Source of the DNA: Nemophila menziesii | Lineage: Eukaryota; Streptophyta; Magnoliopsida; Boraginales; Hydrophyllaceae | Direction of reading: 5' to 3' | Length of the DNA stretch: 64,000 nt | Assembly (NCBI GenBank): GCA_029959085.1 | Contig: JARWIR010000008.1 | Location: 18,958,001 to 19,022,000, forward strand | Program-made: the position numbers and the translations under genes | The notes under the pieces: model-generated | Databases searched by the model: none | Told to the model about the DNA's origin: nothing | What the model saw: only the letters and a program-made list of their open reading frames with translations | Shown here: positions 21,291 to 32,406 of the stretch, piece after piece | Numbering within the stretch: position 1 is the stretch's first letter | Layout of the letters: every line of letters begins with the position of its first letter

Positions 21291-21675
21291 CACCAAATAT
21301 TCAATCCCTCATTCTTGTTGGAGATGAGGAAATAGATTTAACAAGTGATCCTTTGACGTACTGGCAATTGACTCTACTCTTACGAGAATTAGAAACCTTT
21401 GAGGAACTTGAATTAGAAATTGTTGATAATTGTTCAGAACCCAGATCCTTTTTAACTGATTCTATATTATCTAATGAGTCCACATCTCTTCTTTACCCTA
21501 TGTCGTGGTGCTTTTTTCACATCCTCATCTGCCAAACTTAATGGTATTCATGTCAACTTATTATAATCAGCTTTCCCATCAAAACCCAACAACTTGATTT
21601 TCTTTAGACTCCTCTATCCGCTATCAGTGTTGTCCTCCTTCATCGAGTGACTTCCATTGGTCTGCAATTCTTCTG
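21290..21675 (-). other. Possible coding remnant on the minus strand
   Basis: A 60-codon minus-strand frame (21301-21483; MDSLDNIESVKKDLGS) and serine/lysine-rich continuation look like a LINE ORF1 tail but carry no diagnostic motif. The solo LTR at 21681-23223 is inserted just upstream of it. Assignment uncertain. Confidence 0.25.
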
Positions 21676-21680
21676 AGTAT

Positions 21681-23223
21681 TGTTGTCTCCTGGTGTGTTA
21701 TAAAATAACACCCCTAAAAAGGAAATACATGTACCGCAAGTGTACGGGTCGTCCAAGTAATATTCGATAAACGGGATTTCGATCTCAGGGACAGATTGGA
21801 TATGACTTTAAATGTTATGCAATAAGCGTGAATAGTTGTTTATATGATGCGGAAATATTTGTTTGATTTTTGTTCAAAGACTAAAGTGCAAATAATGTAA
21901 AATATTAAATTAACAAAAGCAAAAAAGCAAGTAAATAAAATATGAGTAGACGCAAGAATGAGAAGTAGTACTTGAGTTTCGCAAGGGTTTCGCCTAAACC
22001 TATTTAATCAATGCTTTCGTTTAAGGGATGAATCGGGATTTGGTATTAGTCGGGATTCGAGTTTCTCCTAACCCCCGTCAGGGTGGACTTAGGGGCTATC
22101 CTAGGATACTACAAACCCCGTCAGGGCGATTATAGGCTACTTTGATGTTCAATGGTTTTACCCAATTGGCTATAAGATTAACCAAGTCCGTCAGGATCAA
22201 TAATTTATATCTTACATCTATTACATGTTTCAGTAACTAAACCCCGCGTCAAGGTGAACGCCACTATAATGAATAGCTTAATTACTAATTCCTATTTTTG
22301 ATTCATGACTTCACCAATAGTAAATAAATTCAAGATAATAGAAAATACTAAATTACCCAATTCAAATTAAATCTTTCAATCCAAAATTCGAAAACACTAA
22401 TTAAATAAATTGGGGCTCAACCCATTAAAGCGATCCTCAAGCACAAATGAAATTAGTTCATAACCGAATTAAAAACTAAAGAAAATAAATTAAAAGAACT
22501 CAGTGTCAATAAAAGATAGAACCTAATTAAAGGGTTGAATTGACGGTTGATGGAAAATTGCTTCTCCAGCTTCAGTTTCTTCTCTCCTCTTGCTTCTGAC
22601 CTTTCTCTCTGACGTTCTGACTTTTGTAAATTGAGTTGTGTGTCAAATAAGAGCCAAAAGGGATATTTATAATGCTAAAATCGGACTTGCGCTTGACTTA
22701 AGTAAATTAGTGAGATATTAAATGGCCCAAGTCCAGTTTTCTAATTAGAATTTCGTAACTGGTGTGCATCCTTCATTAAAACGGATGTAACTTTCTTAAA
22801 TCAACTCCGAAATGACCTGTTCAAGTTGCTAAATCTTCGTAACTCAATAAGGAATAAATCTTCTTTACAACTCAAAGGCTTAATCCACGTCTAAGTAACT
22901 CGAAATCAGAAATTAATATCAGTCTTCCAGATTTGCAACTTCAACTTGTCAACTCTTCGGGACATTTCTTATCGCCTTTGACTTCTTTACACGATCTACG
23001 ACTTAATTCTCGATTCCTCTCCTTGCTAGCATCACGGACCTACAAACTTTGCACTAGAACAACCCATATAACGTGCAAAAGGTTAATAAATGAAAAATAC
23101 TAAAATCCAAGGAGAGAAAATGAAATATAACGAAATAACACTAATAGCCTATCAAATTAGTCAAATAATCATCCAAAATGATGTCTCCTAAGGGCATATA
23201 ATTAGAAAAAAAAGGAGACATCA
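21681..23223 (-). mobile_element. Solo LTR with perfect TSD (copy 2)
   Basis: A 1,543-bp unit that on the minus strand starts TGATGTCTCC and ends GGAGACAACA, flanked by the perfect 5-bp duplication AGTAT (21676-21680 and 23224-23228). TG...CA ends plus a 5-bp TSD and no internal region define a solo LTR produced by LTR-LTR recombination. It is the inverted counterpart of 2378-3967. The minus strand has TATA-like ATAAATATCCC near 22670 and CCCTGACGGGG-type motifs at 22070-22260. Confidence 0.9.
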
Positions 23224-23228
23224 AGTAT

Positions 23229-23550
23229 CTTGACTATCCATAAATTTCTCTTCTTTTTAGATTTGATTTTCGCATCTAGTGAATCTTGCGATAGATCTCT
23301 CTGTATCTTTACATAAAATTCCCCTAAAACATTACATCACAGTTTGGTTTTCATACTTGGTAAATCAAGGGGGCTAAATCCTAGTCTTCTGATAATACAT
23401 GACCATAAAAATATTATTGTTGTTTTCATTCAACAAAAGCGAATAAGGAACAACAAAATAAAACAAGTGTGTCAATTTTCGGTGATGGTGGAGAATTATT
23501 TGGTAATGTGGGATCGCAGTTATTAATGATTTGATTAACAACACTTATTA
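23229..23550. other. Stretch without recognised gene
   Basis: Possibly the continuation of the minus-strand remnant into which the solo LTR was inserted; no protein motif found. Confidence 0.35.
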
Positions 23551-23559
23551 TTTTGTTTA

Positions 23560-24727
23560 GAGTAAATAGCACTTTTGCCCCCTGCGTTTATACCCGATTG
23601 ACAGGTTGCCCCCTAACCTTTAAAATGCGACTCGTTCCCCCTTAAGTTTTACTTTCGTGCCCCGTTACCCCCTGACTGTGTGTTCTGTCCATTTTGCCGT
23701 TAAAAGTGACGTGGCATTTCCATGTCACATTTTTTTTAATCCTAATCTTAATTAATCATTTAATTAAGTTAAAGTAAGGGTAAAATAGGTTTTTTATACC
23801 ATTAAAAATAAATAATAAAATAAACCCCCACCCCACCGCACCCCCTACCCCCCTCCCCTTCTTCTTCTTCCCCGATCTGACCTGCACCACTCCATCGCCG
23901 GAGCTCAACGAAGGCGAGTCTCAAAACACACTGCACAGATGTTGAATCTTCATCGCCTTTTTCTTCACAGCAGATCGGAGTTGCAGCATATCGGAGCTTT
24001 ATCGATCTGTGAAAATGGCCTGAGCAATGGAGGAGCTCCGTTCGCGAACAGACCTGCACCATTCGAGAGCTCACAGCAGCTAGCTCAGATCCGCTGCTGC
24101 TTCACCGAAAAAACGAATAGATCGAAGAAGAGATCTCTGCTGCAACAATGGCCGGAAAAAGGAGTTCTCTGCTGCAACAATGGTGCGCCTCTCCTTGCTT
24201 CAAACAGATCGGACGAAAGGATAAGTCATCACCACCACCGCGAGCTCACTTCATCTTCCACCATCAGCACGAAAGGAGGCTGGATCTCACCACCAGAACA
24301 ACACAGATAAGTCATTCCCCATCGCGCGAGCTCCAGTTCCTTCAATGGCCACTCCGAGATTTTTTTTTTAAGTTGCAGGTCAGATCGGGGAAGAAGAAGG
24401 GGAAGAAGAAGAAGGGGAGGGGGGGTAGGGGGTGCGGTGGGGTGGGGGGGGGTTATTTTATTATTTATATTTTATATAAAAACTATTTATAAAAAACCTA
24501 TTTTACCCTTACTTTAGATTAATTAAATGATTAATTAAGATTAGGATTAAAAAAATGTGACATGGAAATGCCACGTCACTTTTAACGGCAAAAATGGACG
24601 GAACACACAGTCAGGGGGTAACGGGGCACGAAAGTAAAACTTAAGGGGGGAACGAGTCGCATTTTAAAGGTTAGGGGGCAACCTGTCAATCGGGTATAAA
24701 CGCATGGGGCAAAAGTGCTATTTACTC
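23560..24727. mobile_element. MULE-type element with ~320-bp TIRs
   Basis: A 1,168-bp element flanked by the perfect 9-bp repeat TTTTGTTTA (23551-23559 and 24728-24736). The terminal inverted repeats start GAGTAAATAGCACTTTTGCC, include AAAATGCGACTCGTT and TGACGTGGCATTTCCATGTCA, and extend for more than 300 bp into a C/G-rich block CCCCACCCCACCGC. The ~500-bp centre (23885-24385) is GC-rich with overlapping frames on both strands, none recognisable. Non-autonomous; same superfamily and similar ends as 7219-8902. Confidence 0.85.
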
Positions 24728-25084
24728 TTTTGTTTAATAATAAGAGAAACGATAATACAGTAAAAAACTATATTAAATTAAAAAATGTAAATAGAAATTT
24801 TTTATTTAAAAGGATAATTCTCAATTAATTACAATTCCACACTTTTCATTCCTAAAAAAGGAAGGAGCAAATTACTTGATACTTACTCACAAATTATCAA
24901 CTTAATTCCTAATTAAACACATTGTCATATTCACCTTCCATTATTGCCCTTATATGATTTTTTTTTTAATTTTTTTTTCCGATTGTGTCTTTTATTTTAT
25001 TTTTCGAATTTTTCTCCGATTTTTTTTTTTCGAAATTTTCTTTTTCCCGAAAAAAAATTTTCGGATTTTTTTTGAAATCGAAAT

Positions 25085-26365
25085 TCCGGGTTATGTGTTG
25101 TTATAACACACAAATATAGATTTATGTGTTCCTGTAACACACAAAGTCATAAAATCGATCTAAAAGATTCTCTTCTTTAACAAAATTGTTTTTTCTCTTT
25201 ATTAATCGCATATACCCTATTTTTACTCGTTTTTTATATATTATCTTTTTTGTCCGACACTTTTTTGTTATTTTTGTGTGTTTATGTTTTAGGGTTTTGT
25301 GTGTTCCAAGTCACACAAAACTTCGTTTTGTTTATTCCAATTTTGTGTATTCCTGGAACACACAAATCTTAGAATTGTGTATTTTTAGAACGCACAAATG
25401 TCAGATTTGTGTATTCATAGAATACATAAAATTCAAATTTGTGTATTCATAGAACACATAAAACTCGAATTTATGTATTCCTGGAATACACAAAACTTGA
25501 TTTTGTTTGTACCAATTATGTGTATTCGTGGAACACACAAAACTCATAATTGTGTATTCTTGAAACGCATAAATCTCAGATTTGTGTATTCATGGAACAC
25601 ATAAAACTCAAATTATTGTATTCATGGAACACATAAAACTCGAATTTATGTATTCCTGGAATACACAAAACTTGACTTTGTTTGTTCCAATTCTATGAGC
25701 CCATTTGGGATTGATTATTTTGGAGCTAAAAGCGCTTTTTGATTAAAATTTAAATATTTATAGAAAATATTAAAAGATATTTTGACATCTAAAATCACTT
25801 TAAGTGATTATTTTAATAATCACCAATCTAGTGCTTTTCTTAAAAATGATTTTTAGAGTCTAAAATATTACTATGGATCTAAAATCACTTTTAAGTGATT
25901 ATTCTAAAAAGCAATCCCAAACGGGCACTATGTATTCTTGAACACACAAATCTATGAATTGTGTTTTCCTAGAACACACAAATCTCAGATTTGTGTATTC
26001 ATGAAACACATAAAACTCAAATTTGTGTATTTATGGAACACACAAAACTCAAATTTGTGTATTCATGGCATATAAAACTCGAATTTATGTATTCCTGTAA
26101 TACACAAAACTTGATTTTGTTTGTTCCCATTCTGTGTATTTCTGAACACACAAATCTCAGAATTGTGTTTTTTTGGAACGCACAAATCTTATATTTGTGT
26201 ATTCATGGAACACCTTAAACTCAAATTTGTGTATTCATGGAACACGTAAAACTCGAATTTATGTAATCCTGGAATACATAAAACTTTATTTTGGTTGTTC
26301 CAATTTTGTGTGTTCAACACACAAATCTCAGAATTGCGTATTCATGGAACACATTAAAAAAATTC
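25085..26365. repeat. Higher-order minisatellite of palindromic ~35-bp units
   Basis: More than 25 units of the form TTGTGTATTC-NNN-GAACACACAA, each a near-perfect hairpin. A distinct variant with GATTTTGTTTGTTCCAATT recurs at about 25330, 25505, 25680, 26120 and 26295, giving a higher-order period of about 175 bp (five sub-units), or about 200 bp in the block that contains the MITE once the MITE is removed. Confidence 0.85.
25697..25928. mobile_element. Tourist-like MITE, copy 1
   Basis: 232 bp with inverted ends GAGCCCATTTGGGATTG and GTGCCCGTTTGGGATTG (complement), flanked by TAT on both sides (25694-25696, 25929-25931). Three-bp TSD and GCCCGTTTGGG ends fit PIF/Harbinger (Tourist-like) elements. 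It sits inside the minisatellite. Confidence 0.75.
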
Positions 26366-26584
26366 GATTTTTTTTTTGAAAAAAGAAAATCGAATTTTTT
26401 TTTGAAAAAAATAAAAAAAAAAAAAAATAATAAATAAATATTATTATAATTAATAATAAGCCTATAGGTATTTTTGTAATCTTCCAATTTTTTATACTTA
26501 AGTGAGAATTAAGTTGAAGTTGTAATTAATTAGGTATTCTTACATTTTATGTGTAATTAATTAGGTGTTGCCTCTTATTTAAAA

Positions 26585-26985
26585 GTAAGATCTCAAAATT
26601 TTATTAATTTATAATTTAAATAAAAATTATTACTTTTTATTGAAATAGATGGAGGGGTTATTACATTATACTGAAGTTGGGTTACCATTGATATTAATAA
26701 GAATCTCGTCTTGTTTAATATCATATGGGAATACGGTTAACTAAGTATTAACATTCCTATGCTTATGTATCAATGAGACTCTAAGGTTGTCCCATATTGT
26801 CATTAGGTATTACCCGTTTAAGGCATTAAAAAAATTAAACAATAGTAAAATGGGGTTATTGTTGATAATATTCTCATTAAACTTTCTAATTGTTTTTTAT
26901 GCCTTCAATAATTTATTTTATAAAAAAATACATAATGAAGTAATTATTTATAGAAAACATCCTCTTTATATTTTCTATACCTTTA
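26585..26985. other. AT-rich stretch without recognised gene
   Basis: Nothing recognised; the 68-codon frame at 26787-26993 is not supported. Confidence 0.4.
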
Positions 26986-26988
26986 CTA

Positions 26989-27225
26989 ATTAATATTTAC
27001 GTCTATGAATTTTTTTGATTTTTTTTGAATTTTTTGAATTTTTTTGAATTTATTTAAGTTTTTTTTTCGCAGACACGGAATTCCATGTTTTAAACCGTGA
27101 AATAAACATGAAATTCCATGTTTTAAACATGAAATTTCGTGTCTGCAAAAAAAAAATTTAAAAAATCAAAAAAAATCAAAAAGTTCAGAAAATTCCGAAA
27201 AAAATCATAGACGTAAATATTAATT
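26989..27225. mobile_element. Foldback MITE with nested palindrome
   Basis: The ends are long inverted repeats: AATTAATATTTACGTCTATGA on the left is matched by its complement on the right (27200-27223). The arms continue through T-rich/A-rich runs to GCAGACACG (27070) and CGTGTCTGC (27140), around a centre with ATTCCATGTTTTAAAC. The whole unit could fold into one hairpin. TSD ambiguous (TAA/TTA-rich flanks). Confidence 0.6.
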
Positions 27226-27491
27226 TGATTTATCCCAATATAATTTTTTTTGATTTTGTTGATTTTTTTTTGGATTAGTTATGACGATTTTAAAAAAATT
27301 TCACGGACACGCGCGTGTTTATTAGTTTTTTTCTTATTTTTTAATTGTTAATTATAAGGGTAATTTGGGATGAGACTGTTTTCAATAAATATTTTATTCT
27401 AGGCACCTTTTTCTAAATAAGTTTTTTAATAGGCATCAATCAACAATTGGCTCTAGTAAAATCCTTAAAAAATTATAACGCAATAGTTTTA

Positions 27492-27705
27492 GAGCCCGTT
27501 TGGGATTGCTTTTTAAAATAATCACTTAAAATGATTTTAGACTTTTAAAATCACTTTTAGGAAAAGCACTAACCAAGTGATTATTAAAAAAATCACTTAA
27601 AGTGATTTTAGATGTCAAAATAATTTTTTAATAATTTTTGCAAATATTAAAATTTTAATTAAAAAGCGCTTTTATCTCTAAAATAATCAAATCCCAAACA
27701 AACAC
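27492..27705. mobile_element. Tourist-like MITE, copy 2
   Basis: 214 bp with ends GAGCCCGTTTGGGATTG and GTGTTTGTTTGGGATTTG (complement), flanked by TTA on both sides (27489-27491, 27706-27708). Same family as 25697-25928. Confidence 0.75.
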
Positions 27706-27708
27706 TTA

Positions 27709-28635
27709 AAGATTGGTTCAAATAAAAGACAAATTTTCAAATCCTTCCTTTGAGTTTTTGATACTTCCTTCTCAAGAAAGCTCAATGTTTTTGAGAAACC
27801 ATACTGTGTATCTTATAATAAAAGAGTTGGCGGAATCAACATAAAACCATATCTAAAGGCAATATAGAATAATTGAACAATACACATATGGATTAAGTGT
27901 GATAGTGTTCACTAAAATTCAACTTATGTTTAATGTATGTTTCGAAGTGTAATTAACTACAAATAAAATAAATTTAAGAACTTGTAAAATTTTTGCATAA
28001 TAATGGAATTTATAGTGAAATTTTTACATAAGATAGTAACGTATGGTGCAACTTTTTTCCGTAATATAGTGACCTTTCAAGGTTTCATATATTAAGGCAC
28101 AATTCAATTTTGTATGATATACTAATATTTGAGGTATTACCCTCAACCCCCAATAAAATCAGGTTTCGCCCCTAACAAAAATTGATTTGGAAAAAAGAAA
28201 TAATATAGCTAATTAACTAAAATTTGAGGTATTGTCCTCAACACCACCAAATTGATAATTTATCAACAAACGGACTACCAAATTGTACATAACAAATTGA
28301 TAATGGAGCAATTAACACTATCAGGCCCGTGTGCTGCAAAATAACCAAATATATGACCTAATTGTGTAATTTTAACCTATATTACGGATTTTTCTCAGCT
28401 TGATAATTTATAGTTCAGGCGACTTTTGGGTAAAAAAATCCCTAAATGATAATAGAAGTCTATTTGACTTAAATGACTTCTATTGTGTCCTGAATAGAAC
28501 ACCTGGTCTGTAAGGACATCTCGGCCACCCTTCAAGTACTTTCTTTTCAAATTTTGGACATTACTTTACCTAAGAACTCTATTATATTATATGTGAGGCT
28601 TAAAAATTATGTTTTCTTGTTTCTACATTTGTATT
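27709..28635. other. AT-rich intergenic DNA
   Basis: No gene or element recognised. Confidence 0.4.
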
Positions 28636-28639
28636 TTCA

Positions 28640-28975
28640 ACTCCCTTTAAGCTTATTCACTCATATGTATGGTCCATGCCCCTTTATCCTCTTTTAAAGG
28701 ATTTCAATACTATATTATGTTACTGGTTTAATCCTCTTAAGCGAAACTCAGATACATTTTTTGTTTTTCATGACTTTACAAACATGATTTCTACTCAGTT
28801 TCACATTATATTCAAGGTGTTTAGGACATACAGTGGAACTGGGTATGTCAACATTAAACCCCAAAACAAAATGAAAAAAGATGAAAGAAAGCGCATAAAC
28901 TTATATGAAATAACTTTGTCACTTCTGGATCAGGCTATGCTTACTCAGATTTTCGGCTTGAAGCCTTAGTAGTGC
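28640..28975 (+). pseudogene. Copia integrase scrap
   Basis: The frame reads FKLIHSYVWSMPLYPLLKDF, a degraded form of the 'HSDVWGP' integrase start, then FHIIFKVFRTYSGTGYV (position of the 'LRSDNGxEY' motif), and after a deletion KKDERKRINLYEITLSLLDQ (position of 'AERKNRHLLE'). The catalytic Asp residues are replaced. About 110 codons, isolated, no other Copia domain adjoining. Confidence 0.5.
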
Positions 28976-29046
28976 AATTTTTATAAATAAACAGATTGCC
29001 TAAGCCTTTACTTTAAAACAGGTTTTCCTTTGAAGTTCTTACAATA

Positions 29047-29312
29047 CACTACAAGAAATAGTATCATTAGGAACCAGGTAACTACGGCAACACTAAAATG
29101 GCCTCTAATAATATTTTTAAACACCAAAATGGCCTCCAATTATATTTTTAGTGGCAATATTTGCCGTTAAAGATAAAGTCAGTAGAGGCAAAAACAAATA
29201 ATTTGCTACTAAAGGTATCTTTAGAGACGAACTTATAGGGACGAACAAATAGAGGCTATTAGCGGCAAAATTAAGATTTTTAGTGTTAAAATTTTTGCCT
29301 TTTCTTGTAGTG
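29047..29312. mobile_element. Small CACTA (En/Spm-type) element
   Basis: 266 bp beginning CACTACAAGAAA and ending TTTCTTGTAGTG, flanked by ATA on both sides (29044-29046, 29313-29315). CACTA ends plus a 3-bp TSD are diagnostic. Sub-terminal motifs such as GGCAA and AGAGGC are repeated inside. Non-autonomous. Confidence 0.85.
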
Positions 29313-29315
29313 ATA

Positions 29316-30884
29316 CTCCACCTGACTATTCTGATCTCAAGGGTGTTTGGATCATTATTTGTCAATGGCATAGACCTTACAACTCAGATTAACTCAGTCA
29401 TAAATACAGGAACTGCATATGATTCGCCTCGAGACTAACCGAATTGCCGGTCTAATTGAAGGTTCTGATCAGCAAAACATTACAAAGCCTATTTTCATAG
29501 AAGAAACTTAGTAAACAACATAATTCGTATTGATTTTTTTTCTTTGTTTAGGTAAATTTCCCGAGGGCACTAAGAGTAAAATGTCATCAATACTAAACTC
29601 TGTTGATTGAAAGTTATCATGCATTATGTCCCTCGTGTCACTAAAAGCTTATCCTACCTTCTAACTGGGAATAAGGGGGGTGTTTGTTTGCACTTAATAA
29701 AATCTTAATCTGGTTCATTAAAATAATGGATCAATAAGAGTGTTTGTTTTTCTTGACCAATTCAGATCTGAATGCCTCTTGATTGGTCTGTTTCATTAAA
29801 ATTTTAAATTAAGTCTGAATCGACACGGCCTCTTAACAGAATAAGTTTTATTCATCTGTTCATTCAACAGTACTTATTACTTAAAAAACAAAGGAGACAT
29901 AAGATAAAGAGTATAAAGTCAATATTTGCCGTTAAAGATAAAATCAATAGAGACAAAAACAAATAAAAGCATATCATACTGAGATCAACTGAAACCAATG
30001 TCAAAACTATATACTTACAAGATGGAATCTTGGAAAGCATTAGTGAGCTTTGCAATCCTTCCAATAGATACCCCTAATGAAGAAATATTGAATCAAAATA
30101 CAATAATCAACTTCTATAATCTAAGCTATAATAAATTTTTCCTATTATGTTACACAAAAAGTAGAAATGACATATTAAGAGATCTAAAAAGGCATATCCA
30201 TGAAGATGGCTGAATTTTACAGTTTGGTCTTCTAGTTTCATTATTGAGGAATTAGAATTGGAATATGACCCTCCTTCACTTAAAACATCCTAAACTTAAC
30301 GCCCCACCATTCACAATTGCTTTTATTTGTTCAATTGTTGCTAAGATTTGACATTTGTGGATTGTTTCTTACTTGTAATATGTTGAATTTAATTCATTTT
30401 TATCATTAATCTTGACACTTCTGACGCTACTTTCATGTGTTGATCAACTTTCTTTTTGAGCTAATGTTGTACTCAAAAAACATGTTGCTAATGTATCAGA
30501 TTTAAAATTCTTAAGCTTATATTTTAAAATTTTAAATTATTCAATCAAATATTGAAACACCTGCTGCTAATCTACTCAATAAAAATTTCTTATTCTACAA
30601 AAGTAAAAGAATGTTATGTAGACCTTGTCTTCTTCCAATTTTTGATAGATTTTTTTCTCTAGCTTTTCACTCTTACTCTTTTGCTATCTGCATAGCGATG
30701 ATATTGATATTTTGTAGAGCAATATGAAAAATAGAAAAAAAAAATACGGATTTTTATAATTTAGAGCAAACTGTTTTCTTTCATTATCTTCCTCAATTTG
30801 TTTTGAGTAAAACAATTCCATTATAATTAGAATTCTTTGTGAAAATTAATATAGTACCAGAAGATTATTTAATAGTAACATCAC
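29316..30884. other. AT-rich intergenic DNA
   Basis: At 29920-29965 there is a ~45-bp second copy of a segment of the CACTA element (ATTTGCCGTTAAAGATAAA). A GTGTTTGTTTG-type edge near 29690 may be a truncated MITE. No gene supported. Confidence 0.4.
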
Positions 30885-31730
30885 TATATAGGTTATTTAA
30901 AATCATTCTTCTACCTTTTAAATAACTATTCCCCATGCTAATGAGAAGTCTTGAGTTTATCCCCACACGCATGCCACCACCGCCTGCCCGATCCGGCTTC
31001 GGTGACTGCGAGACGGGACGTGGTCGTTGGAGTTGGGAGGGTTAAAAAATAAAAATAAAACTTCTTTTGTTGGAGAAAAGTTTTTTATTAATATTTGAAG
31101 TTTTAACTCTAAAACGTTTTCATACTTTATTTCTAATTTTATTCCACGTTTTGAAAATGTTTACTAGGTCTTGATCGTCTGTTTGTAAATCTTCTTTGCT
31201 GCATTAACTTGTCCAGCTTCATTGGATGGTTTTAAAACTTTCAAAACGTTTGTTTAATACATGATTCTCAACCTTGTTGTCCCTATGTCTTTGATATGGA
31301 TTCAAAAGGTGTAAATTGATGCAACATTCACATTAATTTACATGTTTATGAGTTTGTCTTTCCTATTGTCCCTATGTCTTTGATATGGATTCAAAAGGTG
31401 TAAATTGATGCAACATTCTCATTAATTTACATGTTTATGAGTTTGTCTTTCCTATTGTCTTATAAGATAGTCTTGTAGAGTTCATTTGGAGAACATAGTA
31501 CTTTATAGCAAATTTCATTCATTTGTTTGAAAGTGCACTTAAACATAGGATATAGTAGTTATACCGTTAACGAGTGTACACACGATTAAACAGTATGCAA
31601 CACGATTGTACCAGATTTCGTTTTTAAGGCAGTGGAACCTCCATACCACTATATTCTTTTGGGTTAGTTCTTTTTTTTTTGTTTAAAAAATATTTTGCCA
31701 TTACATTTCGCGTTTTCCTTTCAATATCTT
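30885..31730. repeat. Dispersed repeat, copy B
   Basis: Direct-orientation relative of 20160-21290, without the 413-bp insertion seen there. It has its own internal tandem duplication of 89 bp (31277-31365 and 31366-31454). Non-coding, family unknown. Confidence 0.7.
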
Positions 31731-32406
31731 AACATACTAATTTTAGTGGAGGAAAAAAAAAGAATGGAAGAACTCTTGTCTATAATACCTAAATCAGGAT
31801 TCAGTGAGTTAACTTGTAATGTACCCGAAATACCGAAGTAAGTTTAAAAAGCAGGGAATAATGAATCGAGTACGATGGTCCTGATTCTCTTACTCTTTTA
31901 CAAAAAAAAAAAGTGTATTTTTTAAGTGACTCTATGAATTTTATTTTTTTTCCGATAAATTTGTCTTTAGTTGAATACATCACATAAATGAAAAACTTCT
32001 TATGAAAAACTTTTTATATAAAACAATTCATTAGGAAAATTAAAAGGCAAAAGTTAACCAAATTGGTGTTTTTCTAATAGGAAAAAGGGCATTTTGTACC
32101 GCACCAAGATCACTCAGGCAGATTGTTGAGTGCCCGGAGCTTACAGATATGTGTGGCGTTATCAGATTTGCTATATAGAATCATGCTTATTATAAAATTT
32201 CAATTCTAGAAAATAATTATCCTTATGATTATAGAAGGTAAAAAAAATATTCACCACAAGTAACCTGTTCACCAAAACGCAATTGAATTGGAAAAGCAAA
32301 AAAAAAAAAAATAGACTCAATTAAAATACCTACTGATTCGAATGTGGAGGCATGGCATTTTCACGGTTGTATAGAAAATCGAATTTAGGTATTTAGTAAA
32401 TATTAA

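Larger units (their letters stand above)
24812..26574. mobile_element. MULE-like/foldback element carrying a hairpin minisatellite
   Basis: Bounded by the direct repeat TTATTTAAAA (24802-24811 and 26575-26584). The ends are inverted around AATTAATTAC (24822 region; TAATTAATTA at 26553-26563), and AT-rich arms with (T)nCGAATTTT motifs face each other at 24960-25080 and 26365-26420. The centre is the palindromic minisatellite at 25085-26365, interrupted by a Tourist-like MITE. No protein-coding content; the many open frames are repeat translations. Confidence 0.6.

Noticed and set aside
23939..24492. Frames of 114-123 codons in the MULE centre at 24 kb
   Set aside because: Overlapping frames in GC-rich sequence, partly inside the TIR; no similarity seen.
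25186..26379. Series of open frames over the minisatellite; also considered as a CRISPR-like array
   Set aside because: The peptides are translations of a 35-bp repeat. There are no unique equal-length spacers and the context is a plant genome, so it is not CRISPR.
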